Positions 1 through 10,996 of a DNA stretch of 64,000 nucleotides are shown piece after piece. Position 1 is the first letter of the stretch; each line of letters opens with the position of its first letter. The stretch comes from Tetragonia tetragonoides (lineage: Eukaryota; Streptophyta; Magnoliopsida; Caryophyllales; Aizoaceae): NCBI GenBank assembly GCA_038025085.1, contig CM076146.1:14246001-14310000 (forward strand), read 5' to 3'. The translations under genes were made by a program, and so were the position numbers. The notes beneath the pieces were generated by a model. The model worked only from the letters and a program-made list of their open reading frames with translations, searched no databases and was not told the DNA's origin.

Positions 1-296
1 GGTCATTTTACATCCATATATTGTCATACATGTCGAGGTCAGTCCTGTATGCATCTTGCATAATGTCGTCGTGACTCTGTCATCACATTGTCATCATCAT
101 GCATTCGAGTTCATATAGACGTCCATAGGTTCATTCACCTTAAGGGCTATCGAGGGTCTTCTAAAAATCATGAGTCTTTGTCTTCAAGTCCTTTCTTTGG
201 CGTCCTTCTAAGTTGAGACTTGCGTTCAGGATTCGGGGCTCGAGGAAGAATTACGGTCACAAAGATTTTGGCTCGATCGTTCGGCAGATTGGTTCG
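1..296 (+). mobile_element. Tat/Ogre-like leader fragment, copy 1
   Basis: This non-coding stretch is nearly the same as 6970-7235, which lies in the leader upstream of a Tat-type gag. The two differ by small indels and substitutions, so they are diverged copies and not a sequencing artefact. It ends abruptly at the CACTA terminus at 297. It has no coding capacity and probably continues to the left of the window. That it is Tat/Ogre leader is inferred from the second copy only. Confidence 0.55.
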
Positions 297-480
297 CACT
301 ACAACAAAAATCACCTACGAAAACGCCCCTACGACAGCGGCTCCGTGTGGGCTGCTGTCGTAGGTAGAAAATAAATGAAAAATTAATAAAAAATGAAATT
401 AGAAGCACAAACGACAGCGAACCGCTGTCATATGACCCTATACGACATCGGCTCTTGATCGACTGCTGTCGTTTGTGCTA
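297..480 (+). repeat. CACTA terminus and subterminal motif array
   Basis: The terminal CACTACAACAAAAA is followed by repeated 10-bp motifs of the form ACGACAGCGG and their complements CCGCTGTCGT, with variants such as ACGACATCGG. They are spaced so that neighbouring copies can form short hairpins. This is the usual transposase-binding layout of CACTA ends. Confidence 0.65.
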
Positions 481-2844
481 TTCAACAGCTGGTCTTGGCT
501 TGACTGCTATTGTAACTACGTTTCAACTAGTAGCTTCTAACTAAATAAGGGAGAAGACTGGTTCCACTCGTTTCAACACCCCTACCGTTTCTCTCTCTTC
601 ATCGCTCATCAGACACCCCCACCACCAGCGACACCACCACCACTAGCGACACCACCACCGCCAAATCCCTCCTTTTCACTCACTGATTCCCGATATCGCT
701 ATAACCTTCCCCTCATTCCCAATTTGGAGGCGGATCGAAGTTGTTGCAGCCCGAAATCGCTTAAACCCTAATTTCTAACCGAGTTGCTATGTTCTTTTAA
801 TCTGGGCAACTCGTGGACAAATTGAAGCTAGAATGCGTGTATTGGTGCTCGATTGAAGTTGTAAACTCGAAGAACTGAAATTTGGCGAGTTTGTTTTTGC
901 TGGGTTTATTTGTGGGCGAGTTTTTGAAGATCTAAGACCTCATTCGAGGTGTTGGAGTTCGTCCTGTGGGGGTTTCACCTCCATGGGAGACGAGATTCTG
1001 TGGTCTCTTGGAGATCCGGCCAGCACGTATAGGTGACAGATATGAACGACTATTTCAGGTCTTAGCTTTTTTTTTTTTTTTTAATTGATTTTTTGCTTAA
1101 TTTGGCTTTATTTCAGATCTAGGGTTTTTAAATTTTGCTTCATTTGTTCCTAATTCCATGAATTTTACTCGAATTGCGTTGATTGGTTATGGGTTCTCCT
1201 CACTTCCTTCCGATTGTGGAAGAAAAATTGGGTTAAGATCTTTGTTGTTCTGGGTTTGTGATTTAGTGGGCTGTTGTCAAGAAATTTTCGAGTTTGGATT
1301 TGTTGTGCGAAATTGTGAGTAAAACTTGGCGCAATATTGATTAAATCTGGGTCTGAGCTATTGATGTTCTGAAATATTGGGTGTTTAACTGGATATTTAT
1401 TGTTGTTGCGTACAGATTATACTCATGACCTGGGTTTGTTGAGTTCATTTGGTTTTTGAAACTACATTAGCAAAAGACAATGGAGGAAGAATGATCAACT
1501 CCTCATTTAAAATGAAGCTGCAATCTATTTTATTTCAAACCACAATTGGTTGTATGTTTTGGTGATTATGGCTGGCAAATGTTTCGAATTGTGTGGAAGA
1601 ATGGAACGTATAAATTATGTTTCTGGTTTTCTGTAATGTTTGGAGGATTATACAAGTACTGTTGTCAGTTTAAAGGGTCTAATATGGGAGGAACATGGGA
1701 AACAAGGTTAGATCCTTATAATCATGAAATTTGGGCTTTTTGGAAATTCAAGCTTGCAAATGTTAGTGATTAAGACTTAATTCAAGGAAACAAAGAAAAC
1801 ATGCTTTATTATTCTTTTCTTCAGCTCTTGTTGGATTTTCATAAATAAGTTTTCCTTGTCAAGATTAGCTTGTGCTATCTTGTGGATTTTTCATGTAGTA
1901 CTTCTAAATAATTTTCTTCTGTTGTGTCTTTATGTGATGATAATACCTGTGGTTTTATTATCAGGGTGTATTTCAGTTTTTATTGCATTAATGACACGCA
2001 CTGTATGTTCACTAGCTAGCTGTTTGGGATTGTTTTCCCTCCTTTTTTTGTTGCATATCTTTGTGTGGTTTCTACAGACCTGTCAGGGGCTACAATGGAT
2101 AGCAGTTTATCCTCTTTTGGCCACCTCTTGACTATTGTGAACTGTCCATTGTCTTTTCGGAATTCTGTACATTATTGTGCTCCATAGCTGGGCAATTATG
2201 AGGATGTCAATGCTTAGTAGTGATTGAGCATTTGTTTGTGCTAATTTTCTTTTCACCAATATATATGGTCTTGGTCAAATTACATTGCAATTGGCTTTTG
2301 GGGAATGTTAGCTAGTCTCATATGAATTGTCTTAGAAGGTAAAACATGTTTGCTGATGGTATGTATCCCTCATGTCAGAGGAACCCAATACCTCTCACTG
2401 TTTAGTGTTTATACCCTTGTTGAGAGCCTGTTTGTTGAAACTTTCTAATGTGAGAGTTGTATCTGAATTGTAGTTGCTAACAAACATAGAGCGTGATATA
2501 TGTATGAATCTAGGTGATTCATGATGGCAGCTGTTTTTTTTAATGGTTTTGGCAATGCTCAGCATTGTCTGTGTCTGGGTGTTGGTATGTGTATATGATG
2601 GTAACCTTGATGAAGGGCATACTTTAGCAAATCTGGATGCAGATTTCATTTGTTTCAGAAATTGTTATTTGTTATAGCTCCTCATCTCTTATCATGGATA
2701 CTTTTCATTGTGCCATTGAATTGGAGCCTAAGACCATAAACCCAGGCCAACTTAACCATGCTAAGGTGACTGTCTATTTCCATATTAAGATTTGGTTTCT
2801 TTCCTTGTTTTAATTTTCTAATTAATTGGTCTGCACATGGTGTT

Positions 2845-3205
2845 ATGGCAGCCCACAACCAAGATGTCAATAATTTGGTTTGTCTCACTGAAAATCTTTG
2901 GCGTAATTCAATTCAAAGGGTGGAATTGAAAGTTGATGATCAACTTGAATATGTGATGAATAATACTACCCTTGTTGGCAGAATTGTATCTGATAGTGTG
3001 CCGAAAAAAAAGTAGTCAAATCAGTTATTCAACGAGTATGGAATCCAAGGTCAGATGTGATAATCTCTAATCTTGATGACAATATTTTCTTATTTAAATT
3101 TAGAGTAATTGATGATATTAATCGAATTTGGAATGGGAGTCCTTGGTCTATTATATTGGTAATCATCTTGTACTGAAGAAATGGAATGCAGAGGCTATTT
3201 GATAC
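2845..3205 (+). pseudogene. DUF4283-domain fragment inside the CACTA element
   Basis: From an ATG at 2845 the translation reads like the DUF4283 domain of plant LINE ORF1 and zinc-knuckle proteins. It has a segment with LVGRIVSD, then after a frameshift in an A-run near 3005 a segment with VIQRVWNPRSDVIIS, then NIFLFKFRVIDDINRIWNGS with PWSII, then HLVLKKWNAEA in a shifted frame. The tryptophan-proline turn followed by LVLKKW is the family hallmark. No zinc knuckle follows, and the fragment ends within about 120 codons. The surrounding sequence is AT-rich and intron-like. It is probably a captured gene piece or a LINE ORF1 fragment, and is not functional. Confidence 0.65.
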
Positions 3206-3494
3206 AAGTCATCTTGACAAGTTTTCTTTGTTTTGTTAATTATTAATTTATTATGCAGCTTGAAGGAGAAATTCAGTCTCTATGTTACATAGCTTGTTCT
3301 TTGTTTAATGTTTTTCATAATCAACTTAATTTTTTTTTGCTGGTTTTCTCAAATGGGTTTGTTGCATTTTTGCTGGTTCTTGTTGTCTATTTTACCTAAA
3401 GTTCAATTTAATTAGGGCTTAGTTTCTTGGAGGATACAATGTTTAAGGCAAGCTCAGTCCTCACCAAAAGATAAAAAATAAACACACTTTGTAA

Positions 3495-3943
3495 ACATTG
3501 AGGCAAGAGAGGTGAAGGGTGTTCAAAAGGAGCTGTTTGTCTCCTCTCTGAGCTGATGATTGTGTTATGAAGTAATGATTTGCGCATCAAATAAACAACC
3601 CTTTATTGGTTTTGGCTCTGGGTTTTTTTTTTTTTTTTTTTTTTTTAATATGAAAGAGGGCAAAAGTTCCTTTTGGTCCTTATATAGACCAAATAATTAC
3701 ACAAGTAGCCGACCATAAACCCCAGCTCTTCTCATCTTTTCTTATTAACTTTTTCCTGTGAACTAATATGTGGACTTGAAGTACTGGTATGGGTGAATAT
3801 TAAGCCCATTGGCTAAGACCCTCCCTTTGCATCAAAAAGGAAAAAGATGAAATGTTGAGGCAAGAGAGTTGAAGGGTGTTCAGAAGAGCTGTTTGCCTCC
3901 TCTCTAAGCCGATGATTATGTTATAGTAATGATTTGGACATCA
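3495..3943 (+). repeat. Diverged 90-bp direct duplication around a T-tract
   Basis: About 90 bp at 3495-3588 recurs at 3851-3943 with roughly a dozen differences; both contain GTTGAGGCAAGAG-like and GGTGTTCA motifs. Between them lie a run of more than 20 T (about 3627-3648) and an AT-rich spacer. Nothing coding is seen. It may record a local duplication or the flanks of an old insertion. Confidence 0.6.
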
Positions 3944-4967
3944 ATTTGAAACAATACTTCTGTGATGATTCAATTGATTGTCAACAACCTGGCAGGGAAT
4001 GAAAGAAAATCTGAAGGGTTTTACCATTGGCTTGGTAGTAGCATGCCATCAGGCTCTTGTTGCTTTGCTGCCATGGTGTAATCCTGTGATCTCCTCATGC
4101 ATTAGCAAAGGCGGATCTGAGCCTCTTCTAACCAGTACTTTCTCTCTCTCACCAGGAAAAGCTACAGCAATCAGTGGGGCTGTGATGATTGCAATCCTTC
4201 AATGCTTGTTTGGTTTGAGGAAATGATTCATGGAAGCTGCAATTTGAAGTGGTTATGGTATGTAAATCCTTTTAAGCATTTGGTTCCTTTGTTTCAGGCA
4301 TTTTGATTATCATTTACCTCTGATTTCTCATATCCATGAAAATGTGGGGCTTTGATCTATTTTGTTGCCGCATGCATGTATATGTCGTGGAGCGATGGCG
4401 CCTAAGTGATTTTATCAATGTTTTTTTTAGCTTTGAATTTGAAATGTATGGTGTTATGATGACATGAAAGCAGCTGCTCCTATATTGAACTTAGAGGATA
4501 ATGTTATGTTTATTTCCAGGTCTCAAAACGCCTGTGAAATGTTGAAGTGGAGGCACAAAGGCATTGATATACTATCGACTGAAGTGGAATGCTGTCTATA
4601 TCTGAGCATACACATATGGAGCATGATGAAGTCGGAGCGAGTTATTGGTGTAAATTATGATAAGTTTAGTCTTTAGTGCACTTAGTTTAATGTTTAACTC
4701 TTGATCGACTCTTAAAACTTTCATTGTATGTGGAGTCAGTAATTTTATAACAATGTTACTTGTTATAAAAATGAGGTTGTTAATTACCATTGTCTTTTAT
4801 TTTATTTTAGACCCTTAAGTTTGATTTACTACATTTGGCGCACCATATCTCATGCTTCGATGTTCAATCAAAGGCTAAACCAGGAACAACAAAAAAAAAA
4901 AAGAAAAAAGAAAGAGTCAACTCTATGACAGCGGTTGGTCAACCCCTGTTTTCGCGAGCCACAGCTG

Positions 4968-6948
4968 TCGGGCCGCTGCCACGCCTCCAGGCCGCGCCTG
5001 GGTAGTCGCCGACAGGTGGCCGACGCCGCTGAGGCTCCCTCGCGCTCCCTCTCTTGCTCAGTCACTCTCTCTCACCCTCGCGATCTCTCTTTCTCTCTCT
5101 CTCCTCTGTCGTCGGTGCTCCGGCGAGCCACCGCCGACCATGGTGGTCGGTGGGTGGTGTTCTTGGTGATGGGCTAGGCCATGGGTCTCCATGCATGGGT
5201 GACCGTGGCCTAGGTTTGAAAAACCAATTAGGGTTTCGATTTATATTTTCGTTTTAATTAACTTCGTATTTTCAGTATTTTTCGAGTATTGTTTTTATTT
5301 TTCTGCACTCGTTTGGAACCCGAATCCGGATTTTCAAAAGTCTAGATTGATTGAAATAAATCAAGGAATGTAAATAAAATATAAGATTAATATTTTTCTA
5401 CTTATAAATTTTCGTATTTACGTATTATGTCTCGGTAATTGTATTTAATAAGGACCTAACGGATAAGCGTGATCGGGTCGTGATTTGGAAGCTCACCTAC
5501 TATTTATTGAGCGTTTGTTAGGTAAGAGATTGTTCCTACCTCTTTCCAAAACCCATAAAAAGATTTTGACTTGTTATGTGCTAATTGCCTAATTGTTGTG
5601 AATTTAATATGCGAAGCATGATTAAATTATATCATCGTTAATTATGAGAATTAGAATTATATTTTTCGCTGTAATTATGAATTATAATGAGCATGTTGAG
5701 TTTATGAAGTTTCGTTAATTAATTAGTTCATTTGCAAATTATTGAATGAGTATGGTTGTGTTGGATTGTTAGTATTATTATGATATAATATACGTGCTAG
5801 ATGGAATGAGATATTATTGAGTGCTAATGAGCACCTATTATATTTGTTGGATGTATTTGTTAAATGTGAAATTTTGGATATCCTGTTTTACTGCGGAAGT
5901 GCTGCCGAAATTTCATTAGACATATTATGCATGATTATTCTTAATATGCATTAATGTCATTATCGTTATTATTGTTATTCATTGTCATGAGCATGAGATG
6001 AAGTAGTGAGTCGTGGTCTTATTGCACCACTAAGTCAACCAATGCAATTATGTGAATTGAATTATAAATGAGAATAAGACTCCTAATGGATCCTTAGGAG
6101 TAGTCGAGCAATCGAGACTGTATCTAATTGATGTAGTCTAGGGATGTGTGATTCCCAAGTTACTTATGGACACCTCGTAGCGTGTTCGGAATGGACCATT
6201 CCCCATTGTAAATTCTCTACGTATCGATTATTATGTTAGTGATAGTGTGAGTATACACTAGAATAAGTCCATGGCATGTCAATATCAATCGATGAACAAT
6301 ATGGGTAATCGCTGTTCTATTCGCTCTCTTATTACTCTAATCAAGATGGTTTGCCTATGTGTGTTCGAATGATCACTTAAGCAAGAATTGCATGTAATTG
6401 AATATTGAGTATGCGTGTGCTTGAATGTGTGACTACTTGTGCATGCAAATGAATTTCAATGATTCTTCTAAAACCCAGGTAAGGTTTGCGAAAGTGTTTT
6501 TACTGGGTATGGACGACGTTTATTTAGTTTATCTGATTTTTGTTTTCTTTTGTTTCTTCTCTTTTCTTCTGTACCTTGTTTCCGTCATGCAAACCAAAGT
6601 GCAAGTGTTGCTGAGTGAGGACGTGTAGCCTTGAAGGTTAATTGTGGGCCTCTTCTCTAGACTTGTTATTCTTTTAGATTATGAGATTTTTGGTTTGTGC
6701 CCTAGAAGGAAAAGTTGTAATAATACTTTAATGGACTTAAGTTCACTTGATAGTCAACTCTGATATTAATGTTTAGTTTGTTTAGATGCTTTCTTTGATA
6801 CCTAGCTTTTCTTTCTGCTTCGCATTTATTCCTTAGCGATAAATGTTGCAGTAACAACCCTCGGGTTTGGGACGGTTCAGTCGTGTCGAGTCGTGCACAA
6901 CGACGTCGATAGTTCCCCGGAAATCGTTATGAATTCGGGTGTGTTACA
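4968..6948 (+). mobile_element. Chromovirus LTR remnant A (gypsy-1 family)
   Basis: From about 5260 this matches the 3' LTR of gypsy-1 (34700-36442) segment by segment: the GCACTCGTTTGGAA block, the CATTGTCATGAGCATG block, the GACTCCTAATGGATCC block, the TGTTCTATTCGCTCTC block and the terminal GTGTTACA at 6948. The GC-rich and CT-rich stretch from about 4968 resembles the part of the gypsy-1 LTR around 27000-27240. No primer-binding site follows 6948, so it is a 3' or solo LTR. The usual TGTCA or TGTGATACC start is absent, so the left end is truncated where it meets the CACTA remains. Confidence 0.65.
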
Positions 6949-7281
6949 TAGTTGATCATAAGTCTTCTAGGGTCATTTTAATCCATATATTGTCATACAT
7001 GTTGAGGTCAGTCCTGTACGCATCTTGCATAATGTCGTCGTGACTCTGTCATCATCATGCATTTGAGTTCATATAGACGTCCATAGGTTCATTCACCTTA
7101 AGGGCTATCGAGAGTTTTCTAAAAATCATGAGTTTTTGTCTTCAAGTCCTTTCTTTGTCTTCAGGATTGGGGGCTCGAGGAAGAATTACGGTGAAAAAGG
7201 TTGGGCTCGATCGTTCGGCAGATTGGTTGATCGTCTACAAGCTACATCCAAGACACCACTAAAGGCCATCACCCCATATAC

Positions 7282-7951
7282 TAGAGCTGTCAAAATTTGA
7301 CCCGACCCGAGAACCCGACCCATACCGACCCGAAAAGTTTGGGTCTTGAACAAAGAATTCCAAGCCGAAATCCGATACTTACTGAACCCGAAAAATCGAC
7401 ATTTATTGGGTCAAACCCGAACCCGCTCTGGGTCGACCCGTTGGGTTGAGGTTTTCAAAACAAGACATATCAGCATGAGAAAAGTGAATGACAAAAAGTT
7501 TAATCATATCAGAATCTTTTACATATCAACCAATTTTGACATATGTAGTTTCAGATTTCTCTTTAATAAGGGTTTTTCTAATCCTTGTGGAACGATCTTA
7601 ACTAATTGTTACATAGGTAGAGATTTGATACTTCGTATGCATTAGTAAAAACATAATAACTTGTAAAAGCTTTACGAAATAGTTTTCAAGTAGATTAAAA
7701 CCATATATATTATGTCTAATAACATTATAGTGTGCAACTTTTTTATTTTAAAGTTGAAAATAGAATTAATTATGCAATTATAACCTAATTAAAAAATAAA
7801 TGCACAACCTGTTGGGTCGACCCGAACCCGAACGCTCTGGGTCATGAACAAGCATTTTCCAACCCGAAATCGAAACGACCCGACCTGTAAATGACCCGAT
7901 CGAAACTGACCCGACCTGAACCCGACCTGACCGACCCGTTTGCCACCTCTA
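7282..7951. mobile_element. hAT-like MITE
   Basis: This 670-bp element starts TAGAGCTGTCAAA and ends TTTGCCACCTCTA, imperfect terminal inverted repeats. It is bounded by a perfect 8-bp target-site duplication CCATATAC at 7274-7281 and 7952-7959. Both arms are filled with GACCCGACC-type repeats in opposite orientation; the core is AT-rich. An 8-bp duplication with TAGAG ends fits hAT non-autonomous elements. No transposase. It interrupts the leader of the Tat-like element upstream of gag. Confidence 0.85.
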
Positions 7952-8030
7952 CCATATACCATCACCACCACAAACCTCACTACCACTCAATACATCCCTC
8001 ACCGTACCAATCACACCCCCAAGCTTCAGA

Positions 8031-8777
8031 ATGACCAAAATCACTGACGAAAAGCTCGAGGAGATCATGGGCGAGTTAGGAAGATTGCGACTCGAGTTCG
8101 ATGATTTCGAGAAAAAAAGAGGAGGAAGCAAAATTCCTCTCTGACTCCGACTCTGATGAGGATGAACCCAACACCATGCTGTCTAAGATTGACTCTGAGC
8201 TAAAAAACAGCAGCCTGTTTGACAATTACAATGCTAATGTTGGTAAAGTCAATCCCAAAGTCAAGGGCAAGGTTCCAGCCAAGTTCTCCATGCCCGAGGT
8301 TTCGACATTCACTGGAACTGATAATCCACAAGACCACCTCAAGGCCTTCACTACTGCCATGGGTTTGAGAGGAGTTGACCAAAGTATCTACATTCACTTG
8401 TTCCCGCAGACTCTTGATACCGCGACTCATCGTTGGTTCTACACCTTGAATTTGGAGAACTACCAACTTGGTCAGATTTCACTACAGTCTTCCTTGCACG
8501 CTACAAGGAAAATGTTGCTCTACCTATGACCCTTCGAGAGTTAGAGATCACCAAACAAGAAGAAGATGAGGGATTCACTACCTTCCTTCAGCGTTGGAGG
8601 CTAAAGATAGCCGAACTGGTCGAGCGACTTTCACAAACTGATCAAATCCGCCAATTCATCAAGAATCTGCAACCTGCTTACAAGGAACACCTCATGTATC
8701 AGACAATTGACTCCTACAACCGCCTCTATGATGTGGGTACCCTAATAAAAGATGACCTTCTTAAGAATTTCACTTAA
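8031..8777 (+). pseudogene. gag: Tat-type gag (frameshifted)
   Basis: The ATG at 8031 opens an acidic N-terminus (MTKITDEKLEEIMGELGRLR). An A-run near 8112 shifts the frame and a second shift lies near 8440-8480. The core retrotransposon gag signature is clear: VSTFTGTDNPQDHLKAFTTA, then RWFYTL, then TTVFLARY, then FLQRWRLKIAELVERL and a C-terminal helix ending at a TAA at 8777. About 245 codons are recoverable, near the usual size of the conserved gag core. Gag would form the cytoplasmic capsid-like particle. No CCHC zinc knuckle and no pol follow. Two frameshifts mean this copy is dead. Confidence 0.75.
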
Positions 8778-10996
8778 GTTGTAAACAATGCGAGTATCTA
8801 CAGGGGGTTGTCCTCCATATCCCTGTCAAACAGCCCCTGCTCGAGAAGTTCAAGAGAGTCAAAGTCTCCTAGTGTGCAAGTCTTGTCGAGTCCAATCAAG
8901 TCTTATGATATCTAGTTTGTCTTTTCAATTCGCCCATAGAGTCTAGCTTACTTCTCGTGTAATGCTTTTTTTGATTCAATAAAGATTGCATTTTGATTCA
9001 CATCATTGTTCTTTGTTCAATCCTATGACGAACTTAAGTTGCCTATGACAGAATAACAAAAAAAAATTCAAAAAAAAGTGAGCCTTCATTGTGGAAAACA
9101 TCAAAACATGAACTGCCTAATGATCATCCTCATATAGAACATACAGTTGAACCGTCCGTGCTGAGGACATGAGGCATTCATTTGGCACCTCACATCACTG
9201 TCCTTTACTACCCTATACATCTTTACCACTTGCAGCCCTTTGAGCCTTAAACACATGGCCTTTCATTTCTTAACCACATCATCCTTACCCGGGAAATGGG
9301 TGTGTGCAACATGGGAATAGAAGCAACCTTCTAGGCAAGGTTGACCGACCTACAAAAAGAGCCACCGAGAGAAATGCAAAAAAAAAAAAGAGAGAAAACT
9401 CGAAAGTGGAAGAACAAAAAAAAAAACAAAAAGGAAAAAAAAAATTCGAGGGCGGTCAAAGATCCTAAATAGTGCAAACATCTCAAGTACAACCGAGCGA
9501 TGGCCTTACCTAAACATTGGTCCCTAAGCCACCTTGCCAAGACCACAAACTTCTTTTCCATCTACCATACTTTGGGGAGGGGATTTACATTGGGTTTCTT
9601 TGAGCCTTTATCCTTTCTTTGACACCTTTACCCAGCCTGACATTACAACCCGAAAGCCCTCCAAGAGGCACGACCATTCAATCGTGTTGTTCTGAACTAC
9701 GTTGGCCTGATTCCACACAACGGATACGTAGGAAACCTCGAAGAGGCCCGGCCACGACAACCACTTTGTCACATGATCATAAGGAGTTCTCCCATTCCAC
9801 CATTCTCTAAGGCTAAAAAAAAAAATGAGCCCGGTAGGTTGAAAACCCGAAAGGGCGACCTAGGCAAAAGTTAGGGCAACAAAAAAAAAAAAGAAAAAAA
9901 ATTCAACATCTTGAGGCAACTTAAATTTCCGAGGATTTAGAACATGGTTTCGCATGTAAGCATTCTCTTTGGTCAATTGTCTAGAGTCATTCTCATCACC
10001 TTTCTTGTAGGCTTGCACATAGACTTCCCAACTGAGGACTTATTCAGAATGAGTCGGTTCCTTGTCCGCTACGTTCAAAGTTGTCCATTTCGTCCCCATA
10101 CCTTAAGTTAGGATATTTTGTACCGCTACATCAACACCCATAGTTCCTCGAGTAGGTCATAATCATCAAGAACCACACATCAAACTGGGGGCTGATTTTC
10201 CCTTGACTGCACTCTGTCATGTCCACTTGTCTCTTACTTTGTCAAGATCACCACAATAATAAAATTCTTGATCACAAAATTTTTCAATATGAAGACCCTC
10301 TTCAGACCCTATAGGAATGTCGTGCATACTAGGCTATATAAGCTGCATGGAGTCGTGAGTCAATAGAGTCTGCATACATCATATTTGCATAAGTACTAGA
10401 GTCGCCTTCAAAGGCATGCTTGTGTACATGATTTCTCAGTGCCTTGAATCTCTGCGTGTTTACATGTCAATTCCATCCCCTTTGTCCCGTACATATTACT
10501 ATGTCGTATTCTTGTACATCTTGTCATGGTCAGTCGGGCATATCTATTGCATCTTTCACCTATGTGCATATCTCCACTGCAGGTTTGAGTTTACCCGCTC
10601 TCCATTGAAACTAGCAAGCCCGGAACTCAGAGTTCGACAAACAATCATGATCAAGCCCGGAAACGACCTTCCGACAACAATCAAGAACGGGAGCAAACCT
10701 CCAATAGTAATCAAGAGTGGAAACGACCTTCCGACTACAACCAAGAATGGAAATAACCTTCCAACAACAGTCAGGCGCGCGAGAACGGATCCTTGGCCCA
10801 CAAATTCAAAATTCAACAGTGGCCCCATTTCACGGTACCGTCTACTATTGGGTAAGACTAACCCATTTGTTTTACACGTCCCCCAAATATGCAAACACAT
10901 GTATTTTTCTAAACTCATTTATTCAGCGCTAAGCATTATGCTAATTCTAATTTTGTGTAGGAGCGAGCGTTCCTTTTAAATATAAACTTATTTTTT
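8778..10996 (+). other. Non-coding 3' region of the Tat-like element
   Basis: No credible protein is encoded between the gag stop and the minisatellite. Several A-rich runs (9057-9075, 9379-9445, 9816-9900) lie in it. A GAACTACGTTGGCCTGATTC block followed by GGATACGTAGG (9693-9731) resembles sequence I associate with Tat-lineage elements; that link is from memory. The reading frame at 10416-10979 is explained by a 30-bp tandem repeat and is not treated as a gene. Confidence 0.5.
10650..10769 (+). repeat. Four copies of a 30-bp tandem repeat
   Basis: Units at 10650, 10680, 10710 and 10740 share the pattern ATCAAG..CGGAAACGACC followed by TTCCGACAACA. Period 30 keeps a frame open that would read NDLPTTIKNG-like repeats. 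It lies in the Tat 3' region just before the larger minisatellite. Confidence 0.9.

Larger units (their letters stand above)
297..4960 (+). mobile_element. CACTA-like DNA transposon (3' end missing)
   Basis: The left end begins CACTACAACAAAAATC, the classic CACTA terminus. It is followed by a subterminal array of ACGACAGCGG-type motifs in both orientations (about 322-480), the arrangement to which CACTA transposases bind in other plants. A similar motif pair recurs at 4926-4968 just before a chromovirus LTR remnant, so the right subterminal region seems present. The mirror terminus ending in TAGTG is not found, so the right end was lost. No transposase is visible. The interior holds UTR-like CT-rich and CCA-rich sequence (540-720), many short unrecognised reading frames, and a DUF4283 gene fragment. 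This suggests a non-autonomous element that captured other sequence. The right boundary is approximate. Confidence 0.55.

Noticed and set aside
540..1020. 5' end of a host gene
   Set aside because: UTR-like composition and CCA repeats are present, but no coding exon could be joined to it; it lies inside the CACTA element.
3978..4226. 82-codon hydrophobic frame as a membrane protein gene
   Set aside because: No recognised family, no good start context, and it lies in the non-coding-looking CACTA interior.
4860..4970. Right-hand CACTA terminus
   Set aside because: Subterminal motifs are present but no terminal TAGTG partner could be found before the LTR remnant.
10416..10979. 187-codon open frame as a gene
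   Set aside because: It is kept open by a 30-bp repeat, has no recognised domain and lies in the non-coding 3' region of an element.
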